The notes under the pieces were generated by a model. That model had not been told where the DNA came from and searched no databases. It worked only from the letters and a program-made list of their open reading frames with translations. A DNA stretch of 64,000 nucleotides from Dolomedes plantarius (taxonomy: Eukaryota; Arthropoda; Arachnida; Araneae; Dolomedidae), in contig OU015498.1 in the NCBI GenBank assembly GCA_907164885.2, positions 91,119,233 to 91,183,232 of the forward strand. The letters run 5' to 3'. Every line of letters begins with the position of its first letter. The first letter of the stretch is position 1. Positions 47,129-57,733 of this stretch are shown here, one piece after another. Both the position numbers and the translations under genes were made by a program.

Positions 47129-47136
47129 AGATAGAC

Positions 47137-47449
47137 CAACTTGAGAAGAATATGGGAATATAACTTCTATGGATCACGCGCATCGACGAATGTCATTCAG
47201 ATTCTACGGTTGCCGCGTGCCGATACGGCGGAACGACGTATTATTCTGACTATTAGAGAATACAGAATGGAAGAAAACGGTTTCTGTTTAACAAAAAAAG
47301 TATTAAAAAGCTCTAAAAAGTGAAAGTCGGGTAAAATGCGATTTTCCGAAATCAAGTCAATCAAAGTTAAAATTGTCAGAATGCTTTTCCTGACGCAGTG
47401 TACAATGATTTACAGCACAATATACTATTTTGAGGAATGAATAATTTTT
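47137..47449. other. Unique sequence
   Basis: A 60-codon frame (47141-47323) without motifs; nothing recognised. Confidence 0.35.
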
Positions 47450-47908
47450 ATTACCATGTTTTTATTAATTCCCTTTCTTGTTTCTGTGTTTGTCCAGTAC
47501 AAATCTTGCAATCGATTTCTAACTAACTTCCCGACTAGCTAGACATTTGAAACTTTTAGAATAGCTCAGAACACGATGACAATGCATTCTTTTAATACTT
47601 TTAGCCATCTTTAAGCAGAATTTAATTCATTTTCAGTTAATTTTGTTGTTTGAAAATTTCTCATAATTGCTCTCTTTATTATGCATTTGATCATTTTGGT
47701 GCAGCCATCCATCGGCCGGGATGGGAACGAAAAGTTAAACGCAAGTTAACTTCCAATTAACTTCACTTTCTTTCAAGTTGATGGGATAATTCATCAAAAA
47801 ATTTTTTTAAAGTATTTATGAATACATAGAATTGTCAAGTTTATATAATTCAACAGAAAATTTAAAAACGTGGTATATAAAAAGTTCTTCTTATCTTGTA
47901 ATTATTCT
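47450..47908 (+). repeat. Dispersed repeat family C, copy 1
   Basis: It matches, in reverse, the copies at 51551-52070 and 52704-53136. Shared blocks include CATGTTTTTATTAATT, GTACAAATCTTGCAATCGAT, AACACGATGACAATGCATTC and GTATATAAAAAGTTCTT-like sequence. Inner blocks such as AAGTTAACTTCCAATTAAC are semi-palindromic. There is no coding frame and no recognised family; it is probably a DNA-transposon derivative. Confidence 0.75.
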
Positions 47909-49450
47909 CACTAACTTCATCAGACCCACTGAAACATAAGGAATTACTAGTTGGTACCCGTCAAAACATGACGGTTAGATAGTAAATAAATGCACTATTA
48001 CACAAATTATACTCAACACATCATTGCCAAATGTTGAAAATCATAATTCATGTGAACAAATTGAAACAAATTAATGTGTTTAAGCGGCCTCGTGCTTAGT
48101 GAGTATCCAAAGCCAGATTTAAATATGTCACCGAGAATGCGCTGAAAGTAATTTTTTTAAATTGTAAATTATCGCTAATTACACAGCGCGAAATAAACAA
48201 TTTCCATCATGTTTAATCTTATATTTCACAAACATTATTATCATAAAAATAAAAATGGCAGAGCGAGATCTAGACAGACTCCTCGGAATAAACGTATTTA
48301 TCATTAAAACATGTCACTGAGCATGCGCAGAAACAGTGAGTTTCTACAGCCAGATTTAAACATGCCACTGAGAATGCGCTCATTAATAGAAATTGAGGTT
48401 ACAAAAACCAAATTTGACAAATCTGCAGATCACAATCTTTCGTCTAAGACCAAAATGAAGTAAATTGATGTAGTAGTTTTTTCTCATGGACTGCCCAAAA
48501 AGTCGCCTTAGCAACTTAAATACATAGATTAAGATTTATTAGCGATTGCACTAATGTCATGCAATTACAACATAATTTTAGGACGTACAGATTCGTGAGT
48601 GAAGTTTCCATGGATGTTTTACAACAAATTCAAACTCGGGTAATCGCAGTCATTTTCAAAATATCAGAGATCAACATGACGTTCCCGCGACGCACGATCC
48701 AACACAAAAAAACGCACAAATACTGCAATCATTAGCGAATATCGTAATAACTACACAATCGAGGCAAGCGAATTAATCCACGAAAGGCGAATACGAGCCG
48801 GAACGAGGAAAAATAGGAGAGGGGCAAAGAAATCCTGCTTGTTACCTGAAATATTCGCATGTTTAGGTATTGTTGCGACAGGCAAGATGTAGCTAGCTGG
48901 CTAGAAACTCGACGCTAAATTTTAGCATAAAACAATCATAGCACCAAAAAAGGACACGCATCAATCAAGGTCGTGAATTACGTTGGAAAAAAAAATCCCT
49001 GCCGTCGACATTGGTACCAGAAAAGGAAAAAAGCTTTTGAAAAATTGAATACGTAAATGGCGTTAATATTATGCCAACGACAATGATCATGAGTGTAATG
49101 CATTTTAGCGGAGTTAAGGTCATTAGGAGGAAAAACGGGAAAAATGCTAGGGGGAAAATATATTTTAATGAATTAAACAAGTAAATAGTTATATGCGCAG
49201 TATGAAGATAACGAGTTGCGGAATGGAATGAACGAAAGCAATACAACTCGCCAGGAATAAATCACGGGCTAAATAAAATGAATAAAACTACGTGTTAAGG
49301 TATCTCTATCTGCCTACGTTCGGGGGCACTTTTCTTCAAAAATAGACAGTATTGATTAAATGCATTTATTTTTAAATCAAATGTGATGCTAAATCATGAA
49401 AACAAATTTAATTTTGGTAAAAATTTCATAACATTTTAAAATATAGGAAT
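47909..49450. other. Unique sequence with a thrice-repeated short motif
   Basis: CAGATTTAAAYATGYCACYGAGAATGCGC-like motifs recur near 48113-48141, 48308-48330 and 48350-48377 (the key part is GTCACTGAGAATGCGC). No coding sequence is recognised. The block 48660-48860 has slightly higher CpG. Confidence 0.4.
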
Positions 49451-50268
49451 TTTAACGTAGGATTACGTTCCTTAATAACGGAAGAAAAAAAGTGTCCGTT
49501 CTGCGTCGCGAGTTATAATTTTGGCAACGCGCCAAAACCAGTAGCAGTAAACAGTTAAACAGAAAAGTACCAAAATGCGAAAACGAAAAAAAAAAAAAAA
49601 AAAAAAAGAAAAAAAAGAAAGAAAGAAAGAGGTAAGCAACGATAAGTATTCTTACGTTAAGGCTGCTATGCAATAACCCCATTGGATTCGCTCACCTCAA
49701 TGTTAACCTATGGAGAAAATTTGTCCACGGATTGCCGACTTGGATTCAAAGTTTTTTTTTAAAATTGTACTCCGTCATAGAGAAAGAAATTTTACATTTG
49801 TGTCAATTTTTCGTTTTTTTAAAAAAAATGCAATTAATATTTTAAAATTAAAATTATTCGGGGAAAAATCTGGTATAGTGTGCTTTAAACGCTCATAAAT
49901 TCCTTCGGTGCACGAAATTTATAAAATGAATCCTGTAGCGCTTTGCAGAAAAGTTCAGGCTATCTGACAATACCAATTTTATTTGATTATCAGCATTTAT
50001 GTACCTGTAAATAGTTGATAAAAATATATTTTAAATAAAAAATTTGGTGGCAGAGCTTAACCCCCCCCCTATAGAGAGAGAGCCATTACAATCCCTCAAA
50101 ATGTCAATCCTAAGGGGGGGGGGTGAAATTCTCGAACTGTCAACTGGACTCCTCCCACCATAAGAGCCTGCAAGAAGAGGAAAAGGGAAATACGATTTTT
50201 TTTCTTAGTACGTAGCAGCCTTAATAACCCGCGGTAGTTTTGTTAGAAGAGACTACCAGAAATATTTT
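49451..50268 (+). repeat. Dispersed repeat family B, copy 1, split by MITE A
   Basis: The left part 49451-49660 (AACGTAGGATTACGTTCC .. GTATTCTTACGTTAA) and the right part from 50221 (TTAATAACCCGCGG .. GAGACTACCAGAAAT) together match the uninterrupted copy at 62976-63242. An A-rich stretch at 49588-49630 is inside. Confidence 0.85.
49661..50220 (+). mobile_element. MITE family A copy 4, inserted in repeat B at TTAA
   Basis: The left end GGCTGCTATGCAATAACCC and right end ..GTACGTAGCAGCC are each flanked by TTAA (49657-49660 and 50221-50224). The right inner segment was replaced by unrelated C- and G-run sequence (about 50025-50205), making the copy 560 bp instead of about 415. The single TTAA at the same place in the intact family B copy (63198-63201) shows that TTAA was duplicated on insertion. 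Confidence 0.9.
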
Positions 50269-50361
50269 TTTTAATAATTTTTTAGTGCAATTTAGTGCTT
50301 CCGCCAGAATCCCTACACTCCATTCAACTAAATATATTTCAATTTCCTTTATACTATATAC

Positions 50362-50566
50362 CAGGGCTGACCAACCTTTTTAAGTTGGCGATCGACTTTT
50401 CTATGATTTTTTATTCGGCGATCGACTAGTTCTCATTTTTTGTGGAAAATGAACAGCTTATCGTCACTAACATAGTCCATATATTTATGAAATTATGGCT
50501 CGCGATCGAATAAAATCATGTCGAAGATCGGCCGGTCGATCGCGATCGACCGGTTGGCCATCCCTG
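50362..50566. mobile_element. hAT-type MITE with perfect 8-bp target duplication
   Basis: The ends CAGGGCTGACCAACC and GGTTGGCCATCCCTG are inverted. The flanks CTATATAC at 50354-50361 and 50567-50574 are identical. The element is 205 bp, with inner GGCGATCGAC / GTCGATCGCG motifs. The perfect flanks suggest a fairly recent insertion. Confidence 0.92.
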
Positions 50567-50663
50567 CTATATACTACTGTGACACTTACCTGAGTTCTGA
50601 AGTAAAAGTTTTAAAATATTTCTAAAAATCACTAGAATATATCAACAAAGTGAAAAAATAGTG

Positions 50664-50667
<4 letters not shown>

Positions 50668-50712
<45 letters not shown>
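50668..50712. repeat. (TA)n microsatellite
   Basis: About 45 bp of TA. Confidence 0.9.
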
Positions 50713-50714
<2 letters not shown>

Positions 50715-50789
50715 TACAGGTACCTGTAGAATAATTAAATTAACACATATAGCGTAGCTTTTACATTAAAACATAGTTAGTTATATGTA

Positions 50790-51210
50790 CAGGGTGATTT
50801 TTATTAAACTGACACTACTCAGAGCCACCTGCAGCCCGATCTATCAGCCGGAATTCCACCAAAATTGATAGAGAGACTAAGGACGACATGGGAAAGAGTT
50901 TCCATGATGGGGGAAAAAAAAAGAATCAAAATATTTAATCAAAATATAAACGCAAATATTAATCAAAATATATACGCAAATAAAACTTCAAAATATTTTG
51001 AAGTTTTATTTGCGTTTTGTACAAATTCTCGGGTGCGCCGACAATAACAGCGCCATATCATCCCCTATTGGCGACTTTTGGAACTTATTTTTTCACGGAA
51101 ACTCTTTCCCGTGTCGTCCTTAGTCCCTCTATCAATTTTGGTGGAATTCTGGTTGATAGATCGTGCTACAGATGGCTCTGAGTAGTGTCAGTTTAATAAA
51201 AATCCCCCTC
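50790..51210. mobile_element. TA-flanked foldback MITE with a 40-bp perfect palindrome
   Basis: The ends CAGGGTGATTTTTATTAAAC and the inverted right end (last bases mutated) are flanked by TA (50788-50789 and 51211-51212). Arms of about 130 bp pair through GACACTACTCAGAGCCA, TTGATAGA and ACTAAGGACGACA. Inside lie three AATCAAAATAT-type repeats and a loop-free palindrome at 50975-51014. It is noncoding, probably Tc1/mariner-derived. Confidence 0.85.
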
Positions 51211-51550
51211 TATAATAATACTGTAAAATTTCATTGAAATATATTGAAAACTTTTTTAATGATCAGCTTTTTCGCTTGCAAAAGTAACTCAAAAATTAGT
51301 TTTCTGGAAAATTTATTTAAAGATGCCACTTGCGGTCTTTTAATATAGCTTTCGGTTCATTTAATTAGCCATAAGTTCTCATCCGATGATCGTAAGAATA
51401 AAAGTAAAGCAGTTTTAGAATCCTAAGATATTGGCCTTTGAAATAGAGAAATAGATTTTTTTTGAAAATTTTGCACCAAAACAGCCATTTTAACGTAAGC
51501 AGATTGACCTGGCCGTTGAAATGTGCTCTTAGAAAGCAAGAAAAATGTAA

Positions 51551-52070
51551 AAATAATTACAAGATAAAAAGAACTTTTTATATACCACGTTTTTAAATTT
51601 TCTGTTGAATCATATAAACTTGACAATTCTCTCATAATTGCACAAACCTTCCCTTAATTATTCTTTTTCACTTTCTTTTATTTAATTTCAATCACTTTTC
51701 AGTCGTTTCCACTATCCACAGACTTTATAAGCTTTGATTTTTATAATTTTTTCAATTTTTCGCACAATATTTTTGTAAACAAACTAAATTCACATGTATT
51801 CTGTTTTCAAAATCGTCAAACGCCGTTATGCAAAAATGCAAGCATTGAATTCGATGGAAGCGCCACCTTGCGGATTTTTTCGGCTAAAAGTATTAAAAGA
51901 ATGCATTGTCATCGTGTTCTGAGCTATTCTAAAAGTTCACACACACAAATGTTTAGCTCGTTGGGAAGTTAGTTAAAAATCGATTGCAAGATTTGTACTG
52001 GACAAACAAACACAAACACACACACACAAACAAACAAGAAAGCGAGTTAATAAAAACATGGTAATAATTA
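51551..52070 (-). repeat. Dispersed repeat family C, copy 2
   Basis: In the same order as copy 3 it carries AATTACAAGATAAAAAGAAC, TTTTTAAATTTTCTGTTGAA, ATGCATTGTCATCGTGTTCT and ATCGATTGCAAGATTTGTAC. It ends with an (CA)n/CAAA-rich segment and AATAAAAACATGGT. Confidence 0.75.
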
Positions 52071-52152
52071 GACTGGTTAGTTAATCAGGTGATGTAATTG
52101 CATATTATTTTCTTTGCAAAAAAAGTATCAAAACAACAACAACTTATAAGGG

Positions 52153-52364
52153 CTTGTGGCGGCCCAGTGGTACAGCGCGCTGGTTTTCGGTGCTGAGGGT
52201 GCTTAGATCGAGTCCCAGCGTTGCGCCACGAAAAATGCCTCCGTTCGTGTCGTCCCTTCATAGGGGGTAATGCTGTCCGCCTATATGGTGCCCCCACAAT
52301 AAAATGGACAGTAAAACTGCGGCGTAGTAAGGGCCAATGTTTGAATACAAGTGCCTCCGCATTG

Positions 52365-52398
<34 letters not shown>
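52153..52398 (+). mobile_element. tRNA-derived SINE, family 1, with long A-tail
   Basis: The head is GGCGGCCCAGTGGTACAGCG (A box) and GATCGAGTCCCAGC (B box). The body includes CCTATATGGTGCCCCCACAA and GAATACAAGTGCCTCCGCAT. The 3' end is A28 or longer (52371-52398), the freshest-looking tail among the SINEs here. It sits between two family C copies. Confidence 0.8.
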
Positions 52399-52400
<2 letters not shown>

Positions 52401-52703
52401 TATAACGACTGTCTGTCAGATGCAGTTATCCAACCGGTATATCCAAACCACGAATCCGAAGATGTACAAATTTAGTCATGATTTGATTACATGGATAAAG
52501 AACCATTAAAAATTTTAAAACCAGCAAAGTATATTGATCAATGTATAATTTTGGCGCTAAAGAAAAGTTGAATACATACGATGTGCCTAGTCCGTGACCC
52601 GTATATATTGGCTAGATATATCTTGTTGAAAACGAAGAATAAGAAGAACCAAAAGATTTATAAAAAGTAGGAAAATAAGTAAAATGAAGTATCAAAAAAC
52701 AAG

Positions 52704-53136
52704 AATAATTACAAGATAAAAAGAACTTTTTATATACTATGTTTTTAAATTTTCTGTTGAATCATATAAACTTTACAATTCTAAGTATTAATAAATACTT
52801 TAAATTTTTTTTTTTTATGAATTATCCCATCAACTTGAAAGAAAATGAAGTTAATTGGAAGTTAACTTGCATTTAACTTTTCGTTCCCGTTCCGGCCAAT
52901 AGACGGCTACACCAGTCTACAAAACAAAATTAACTGAAAATAACTGAAAATTAATTTAATTCTGCTTATAGATAGCTAAAAGTATCAAAAAAATGCATTG
53001 TCATCGTGTTCTGAACTATTTTAAAAGTTTCAAATGTCTAGCTAGTCGGGAAGTTAGTTAAAAATCGATTGCAAGATTTGCACTGGACAAACACACACAC
53101 AAACAAACAAAAAAGCAAGTTAATAAAAACATGGTA
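52704..53136 (-). repeat. Dispersed repeat family C, copy 3
   Basis: It has the same block order as copy 2 (AATTACAAGATAAAAAGAAC .. GCAATCGAT-type core .. AATAAAAACATGGT), plus the AAGTTAATTGGAAGTTAACT segment shared with copy 1. Confidence 0.75.
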
Positions 53137-53907
53137 AAAATGAGTTTATAAGGGGTGCAAACTGCACGCAGTTTTTGTTTATTCCTCTTTACAATCATAA
53201 GAATATAAGGAGAACTTTACGAGACTAATATCGTATCCTTATGAATGCATCTGTATAAATTAGCCCAGTTAGAATTTTTTATGATTAATTTTTTCCTTCT
53301 TAAAACACCTCTTCTTTCCACGTACCACTTTTGCACTAATACTCATGAAAGCATTCGTAACACATAGAAAAATACATTCCAGTAATAAGAAAGACACATT
53401 TTATGCATACGTACCGAATTCTTGATTGTTTCTCAACGATTTATCAAGCTTTCAGAGATTTAAGTTTTTTAAAGTACTTTTAAAGAATTCCCCCACACAC
53501 AATACAACTCGATCAAAATGGGAGTTGATAATTTCTTTTTTTTCCCCCTTCCCGAAATCACACTTTTTGACTAAAGGTGTAAATTGAATCCCTTCACAAT
53601 ATTCTCTGATTTGTCTGAATCAATGTAATTTGCTTCCGCTACGATGCAAACTTTGATCGAGATGAAGAACAGCATTCGTAGTTGATTTTATTACAGTTAA
53701 GTCTTGGAAGGTAACAACAGAAAGACGAAAATCAAAGTTCGCTGCATTAAATCAGTTTCAATTGTTCGATTGGAGAGAGTCATTCAAAGGAAACAATTAG
53801 TAAGACGAAAAACAGAAAACAGGATTCATACTCTTAACAGTTGATTTTCTCTCGTCCACTTTGCCAGGTTTTCCAGATAACTTGAAAAAATAATTCCAAT
53901 AAGCCGA

Positions 53908-53910
<3 letters not shown>
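53137..53910. other. Unique sequence
   Basis: Nothing recognised. Confidence 0.4.
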
Positions 53911-53954
<44 letters not shown>

Positions 53955-54022
53955 ACACACACACACACAGTGCTTTTTTGTAAAAAAATAAATAAATAAA
54001 TAAATAAAAAAAAAAATAAAGG
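53911..54022. repeat. Compound (AT)n-(AC)n-(AAAT)n microsatellite
   Basis: AT at 53911-53950, AC near 53954-53969, then AAAT units at about 53987-54010. Confidence 0.9.
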
Positions 54023-54402
54023 AAGAAAGAAAAGGGGATTTCGGAACTCACCATATTATTGCGCCTAAAATTACTGACAAAGACAAATTCAATTCTGAAA
54101 TTTCAATTGAAAAAAAGAAATTTGTGCTAAAAGTTAGTTGAAGCATTCAATCTATTTAACATTTTAGGTTTAAAATATTTTATTGAATAAAATAGTAAAA
54201 CTAGCAGTTTCAAATATAAAAAGGTTCGGGAATTGCGTTCCTGTGCGCTCTGTCATAAAAAAGCAATCAATCAATCAATCAATATATATATATATATATA
54301 TAGATATGGACAATAATATAATGATAACGGACTTTCCACGCACGAATAACTTTAACTTTAACTTTAAACTATGTAGAGGAGATGAAACACGACAATGTAG
54401 AC

Positions 54403-54707
54403 CAGGGGTGTCAAACTTGTGGCCCGCGACGAACATTTTTTGCGGCCCGGCCAATATATTGCAACACAATAATATATAATAAAATAACCGACGCAGAATT
54501 ATAATAAGATAGGAAGAATTCGCTGAATGTTTTTTAATTATACTCTTTTTCTGCTATTATTAAACAAATGCGTATATTTATGATGAATATACTGTAATTA
54601 GGTAAATAAACCTACGTTTCTATTAATATTGATTTTTTTTTTGCGGCCCACCTATAGTTAAACCTTGTTTGTTTGGCCCAAGTTAGCCTTTGAGTTTGAC
54701 ACCCCTG
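54403..54707. mobile_element. hAT-type (Charlie-like) MITE
   Basis: The ends CAGGGGTGTCAAACTTGTGG and GTTTGACACCCCTG are inverted, with inner GCGGCCC on both sides, the classic pattern of hAT-Charlie termini. The flanks ATGTAGAC (54395-54402) and GTGTAGAC (54708-54715) form an 8-bp duplication with one change. It is 305 bp and noncoding. Confidence 0.92.
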
Positions 54708-54715
54708 GTGTAGAC

Positions 54716-55295
54716 GAAGCCAGAGTGACGAGAAGAATACTATTTCAGGAAAGCCATTGACATATCGGGGAGGTAAAACCACAGAGAGGAGAGGCTTTGA
54801 AGGGTGGCACAACATTGATGAGATGGACATCGACGACGATGAGATATCGACGACGATACACGGCACAAAAGGATAATATAAGACTTGCAGGAGGAACATT
54901 AAATGGCAATAACAGCCGCCGGGGCAATCCGAAGACGTTCACATCATGGTATAGTTAGAAGCAGTACGCAGACAACGGACAGAAGAACGCGAGAGAAGAG
55001 CCAAAGATGAGCAAGAGAGCAAGGCAATGAAGGGCCGGAAATCGCTGCTCAGCGTATTTATACTAAGGGGACAGTAGGAGTTTAAAATTCTTCTAACTGG
55101 TTATACCAGAACACCTGACTTAACCATGTGAGCCATAACTCAAGATTCTGAACATGTGATGTATGGCTAGTTAGTTAATTCGTTTATTTCTAGATCAATT
55201 TTGAAAACGGGCTGTACTTTAGTGAAACGATAACAGGATCATTCAGAATACGAAGATTTAAAGCAGTTAATAACAGTGGGGCGTTATTATTACTT
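54716..55295. other. Unique sequence of higher C+G
   Basis: The block 54716-55060 around the hAT insertion is GC- and CpG-richer than usual, with GACGAC repeats and a TATA-like TATTTATAC near 55050. It could be part of an older transposon or LTR. No protein motif is recognised. Confidence 0.3.
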
Positions 55296-55319
55296 ACACA
55301 CACACACACACACACACAC

Positions 55320-55408
<89 letters not shown>
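55296..55408. repeat. Compound (CA)n(TA)n microsatellite
   Basis: CA at 55296-55320 followed by TA to 55408. Confidence 0.95.
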
Positions 55409-55412
<4 letters not shown>

Positions 55413-56468
55413 TTCGAAAGTCGAAATTAATGCACTGAATTTTGTATAAATTTAAGTATAAAATTAGGTAGCATACATAGCTTACAGTGCATTTTAAATT
55501 TGTGTCTTCTCACTTTTCAGTTACTCACAAAAATTTTAGAACTTTTCATTTTTTCCCGTACTAATTTAAACAATTACGGAAAATTTGCAAAAGGTAGCCT
55601 GTTAGAACTTTTAACAGATAATTAATCTTTTTTAATTCATATTTCAAAATATAACCTATCATTATAGTCATCATAAATATTATGCTTTCTCTACTTAGAG
55701 CAACACAATGAAAAATTTGTGGAAAAGATGGTCAAAAAGGTCAAAAACTTTTATTTGTATGGCGGATTTAATAAAAGCAAACTTTATTGCTTCACCGTAC
55801 GGATTAAAAAAAAAAGTATCATTAAGCAAACGGATTGTGTGCTTCTTTTTATATTTAAAAAGTTTCATTTCGCAACATGTATGATGTTTATTGATTTCAG
55901 AAAACTCCTAAAAAGAAGTCAGCAAACTGCGTTGCTTTGTTGTGGATTTAAAGAAGGAAGCTTTCATTTAACAATAATTTACCATTTCGTAATAAAAAAT
56001 GAATATCACGATAAATCATCCGTGAAAACGGTCGGTCGAAACCAAACATATTCACGTATACAAGATCAGCAAGATAATTAAACGTTTCACACGGGGGAAG
56101 AAAAAAAAATGTTAGCGTGTATATCGCAAGTGATCAATCAATTTTCACTTAGCTTCTAGATTTATTTGTGAACCGCAACGTATAATTATTTTTTAGGTAT
56201 TATTATGTTCGCATTATGATGATATACATACAATAGTCGGTTCATAAATCGCTCCAGTTTAATTCTGCGACAGATAAGGTTCTAAGAATTGGAGATTGTA
56301 CGTTTTACAAGTGATTAATATGAAAAAATGTAATATGCAGCTTGTTCCTTTACAGCGTGTTTATTACTCTAACACTCTGACAGCGTGGACACTTAAGACT
56401 TTAGTAAGACGAAGGGCCCCTCGGAGGTGCCTGTAACCCCTAGAACGCTTGTCCACAGGTGGCGGGCC
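55409..56468. other. Unique AT-rich sequence
   Basis: A 120-codon frame (55719-56081) starts at GTG. It is rich in Lys, Phe and Ile and shows no motif or splice support, so chance is likely. Confidence 0.35.
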
Positions 56469-56707
56469 GGGGAATGACTCCACCGGAATTTCTATTCGGT
56501 GGTAGAAGGGAAATAAAATACCTTTTCGTTGAGGAAAGGTATTTTATTTCCCTTTCCTCAACGAAAGGGAATGGGTACGAAATTTCGGCGGAGTCATTCC
56601 CCAATTCCCCAATTCCGCAACGAAAGGGAACGGGGGAAATTTCCCTTTCCTCAACGAAAGGGTTGGACTTCTACCTGTTGGTAGAACAGGTAGAAGTCCA
56701 ACCCTTT
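56469..56707. repeat. Dense block of nested inverted repeats
   Basis: An outer pair GGGGAATGACTCCACCGG (56469-56491, with a few more bases) and 56580-56602 encloses a perfect 20-bp hairpin (56506-56525 with 56535-56554, 9-base loop). Next to it is a perfect 23-bp hairpin (56657-56679 with 56685-56707, 5-base loop). The motif CCTTTCCTCAACGAAAGGG, itself a small hairpin, recurs at 56551-56570 and 56644-56662, with a related GCAACGAAAGGGAA between. It is noncoding and resembles no family I know. Confidence 0.85.
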
Positions 56708-56722
56708 AGCAGATAATGGTAC

Positions 56723-56885
56723 CAGTGGCGCACCCAGGGGCCAAGGTGGGCCAAGGGGCCTTGAACCTCCCCCCCCCAAAAAAAAAGAAATAGAAATTTA
56801 TTTATGAATATTGAATTTGCATTATAAATATTTGTATCCATTCAACTCGCCCCCCCCCCAAGATTAAATCCTGGGTGCGCCACTG
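56723..56885. mobile_element. hAT-type MITE (CAGTGGCGCACCCAGG ends)
   Basis: CAGTGGCGCACCCAGG and CCTGGGTGCGCCACTG are perfect inverted ends. The flanks AATGGTAC (56715-56722) and AATGGCAA (56886-56893) look like an 8-bp duplication with two changes. It is 163 bp, with C-runs inside. It lies only 15 bp from the hairpin block. Confidence 0.8.
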
Positions 56886-56893
56886 AATGGCAA

Positions 56894-57550
56894 ATCTCTT
56901 CTATGGATAGTGCTCTTCTTTTTTCTCTATTTTTTCTTTTGCACTATTCCCGGACACGACAACAACAATAACAAGAGGAAGGGAGATGTAATCACTTTAT
57001 TTTCTATGTTAACTCCCTCAATAAAAGAACAGTTATGTTTCACATACAAACCCAAACTTCACGTGTGCTGATGAAATTGTCCCCTGGGCAAATATTTCAT
57101 CATAACACAAGCTAAATCAAATAACAAATGAGAAATGTTAACCATTAACGAAGATCTTTTTTCCTTCTTGACTGACGGTGACTGATGATAAAATTGCATA
57201 AGCACAACCTCCTGGAACCGGGGTCACTAAAATGCAAATATAAGCTCCAGAGTCATGAACCTAGGCTTCGCCACCATCATTGGCTCCTACGCATGAATCT
57301 CACGGTTATACAAAGGGCGACATGATGCCAAGCACGGAATGAGAAGTTAGATTTTTTAGAAAATGTTTGTAACCAGTAAAAATTTAGGACATTCAAGTTC
57401 TTGGGTAAATGTTCATCTTCAATGGAAGGTGAAATTATCACCAGAATCACCTGTTTTTTTTAAAAATTATATTCTATACCATTTTACCCCTAGCTGGATT
57501 CTTGTAGAAGTAATAGTGATATAATTCAGCCAAGATAAAGGAAAGGGCTA
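56894..57550. other. Unique sequence, possible conserved noncoding DNA
   Basis: 57130-57350 is repeat-free with an octamer-like AAATGCAAATA and balanced composition. No exon is recognised. Confidence 0.3.
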
Positions 57551-57733
57551 AAGCTCGAATCCCGTGTAAGACTATTCCGTGTTGTCAATTCTTTAATGTT
57601 GGCTCACCTATATGATACTCCCATAATAAAGTCACCCACGAATTCGCTTTATGGATGGGTCAATGTCCCCAGGACAATAGCACTAGCCATGTTGTAGCCG
57701 ACGCTATGTCACTTGGCTACCTCGGGTCCGACA
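57551..57733. mobile_element. SINE family 1 fragments, head-to-head
   Basis: 57551-57668 is a forward B-box-and-tail fragment (GCTCGAATCCCG, then TTGGCTCACCTATATGATAC and CTTTATGGATGGGTCAATG). 57690-57733 is a reverse head (reverse of GACCCGAGGTAGCCAAGTGA). They appear to be pieces of two copies in opposite orientation. Confidence 0.6.

Noticed and set aside
55719..56081. 120-codon frame
   Set aside because: GTG start, Lys/Phe/Ile-rich product typical of AT-rich DNA, no splice support or motif.
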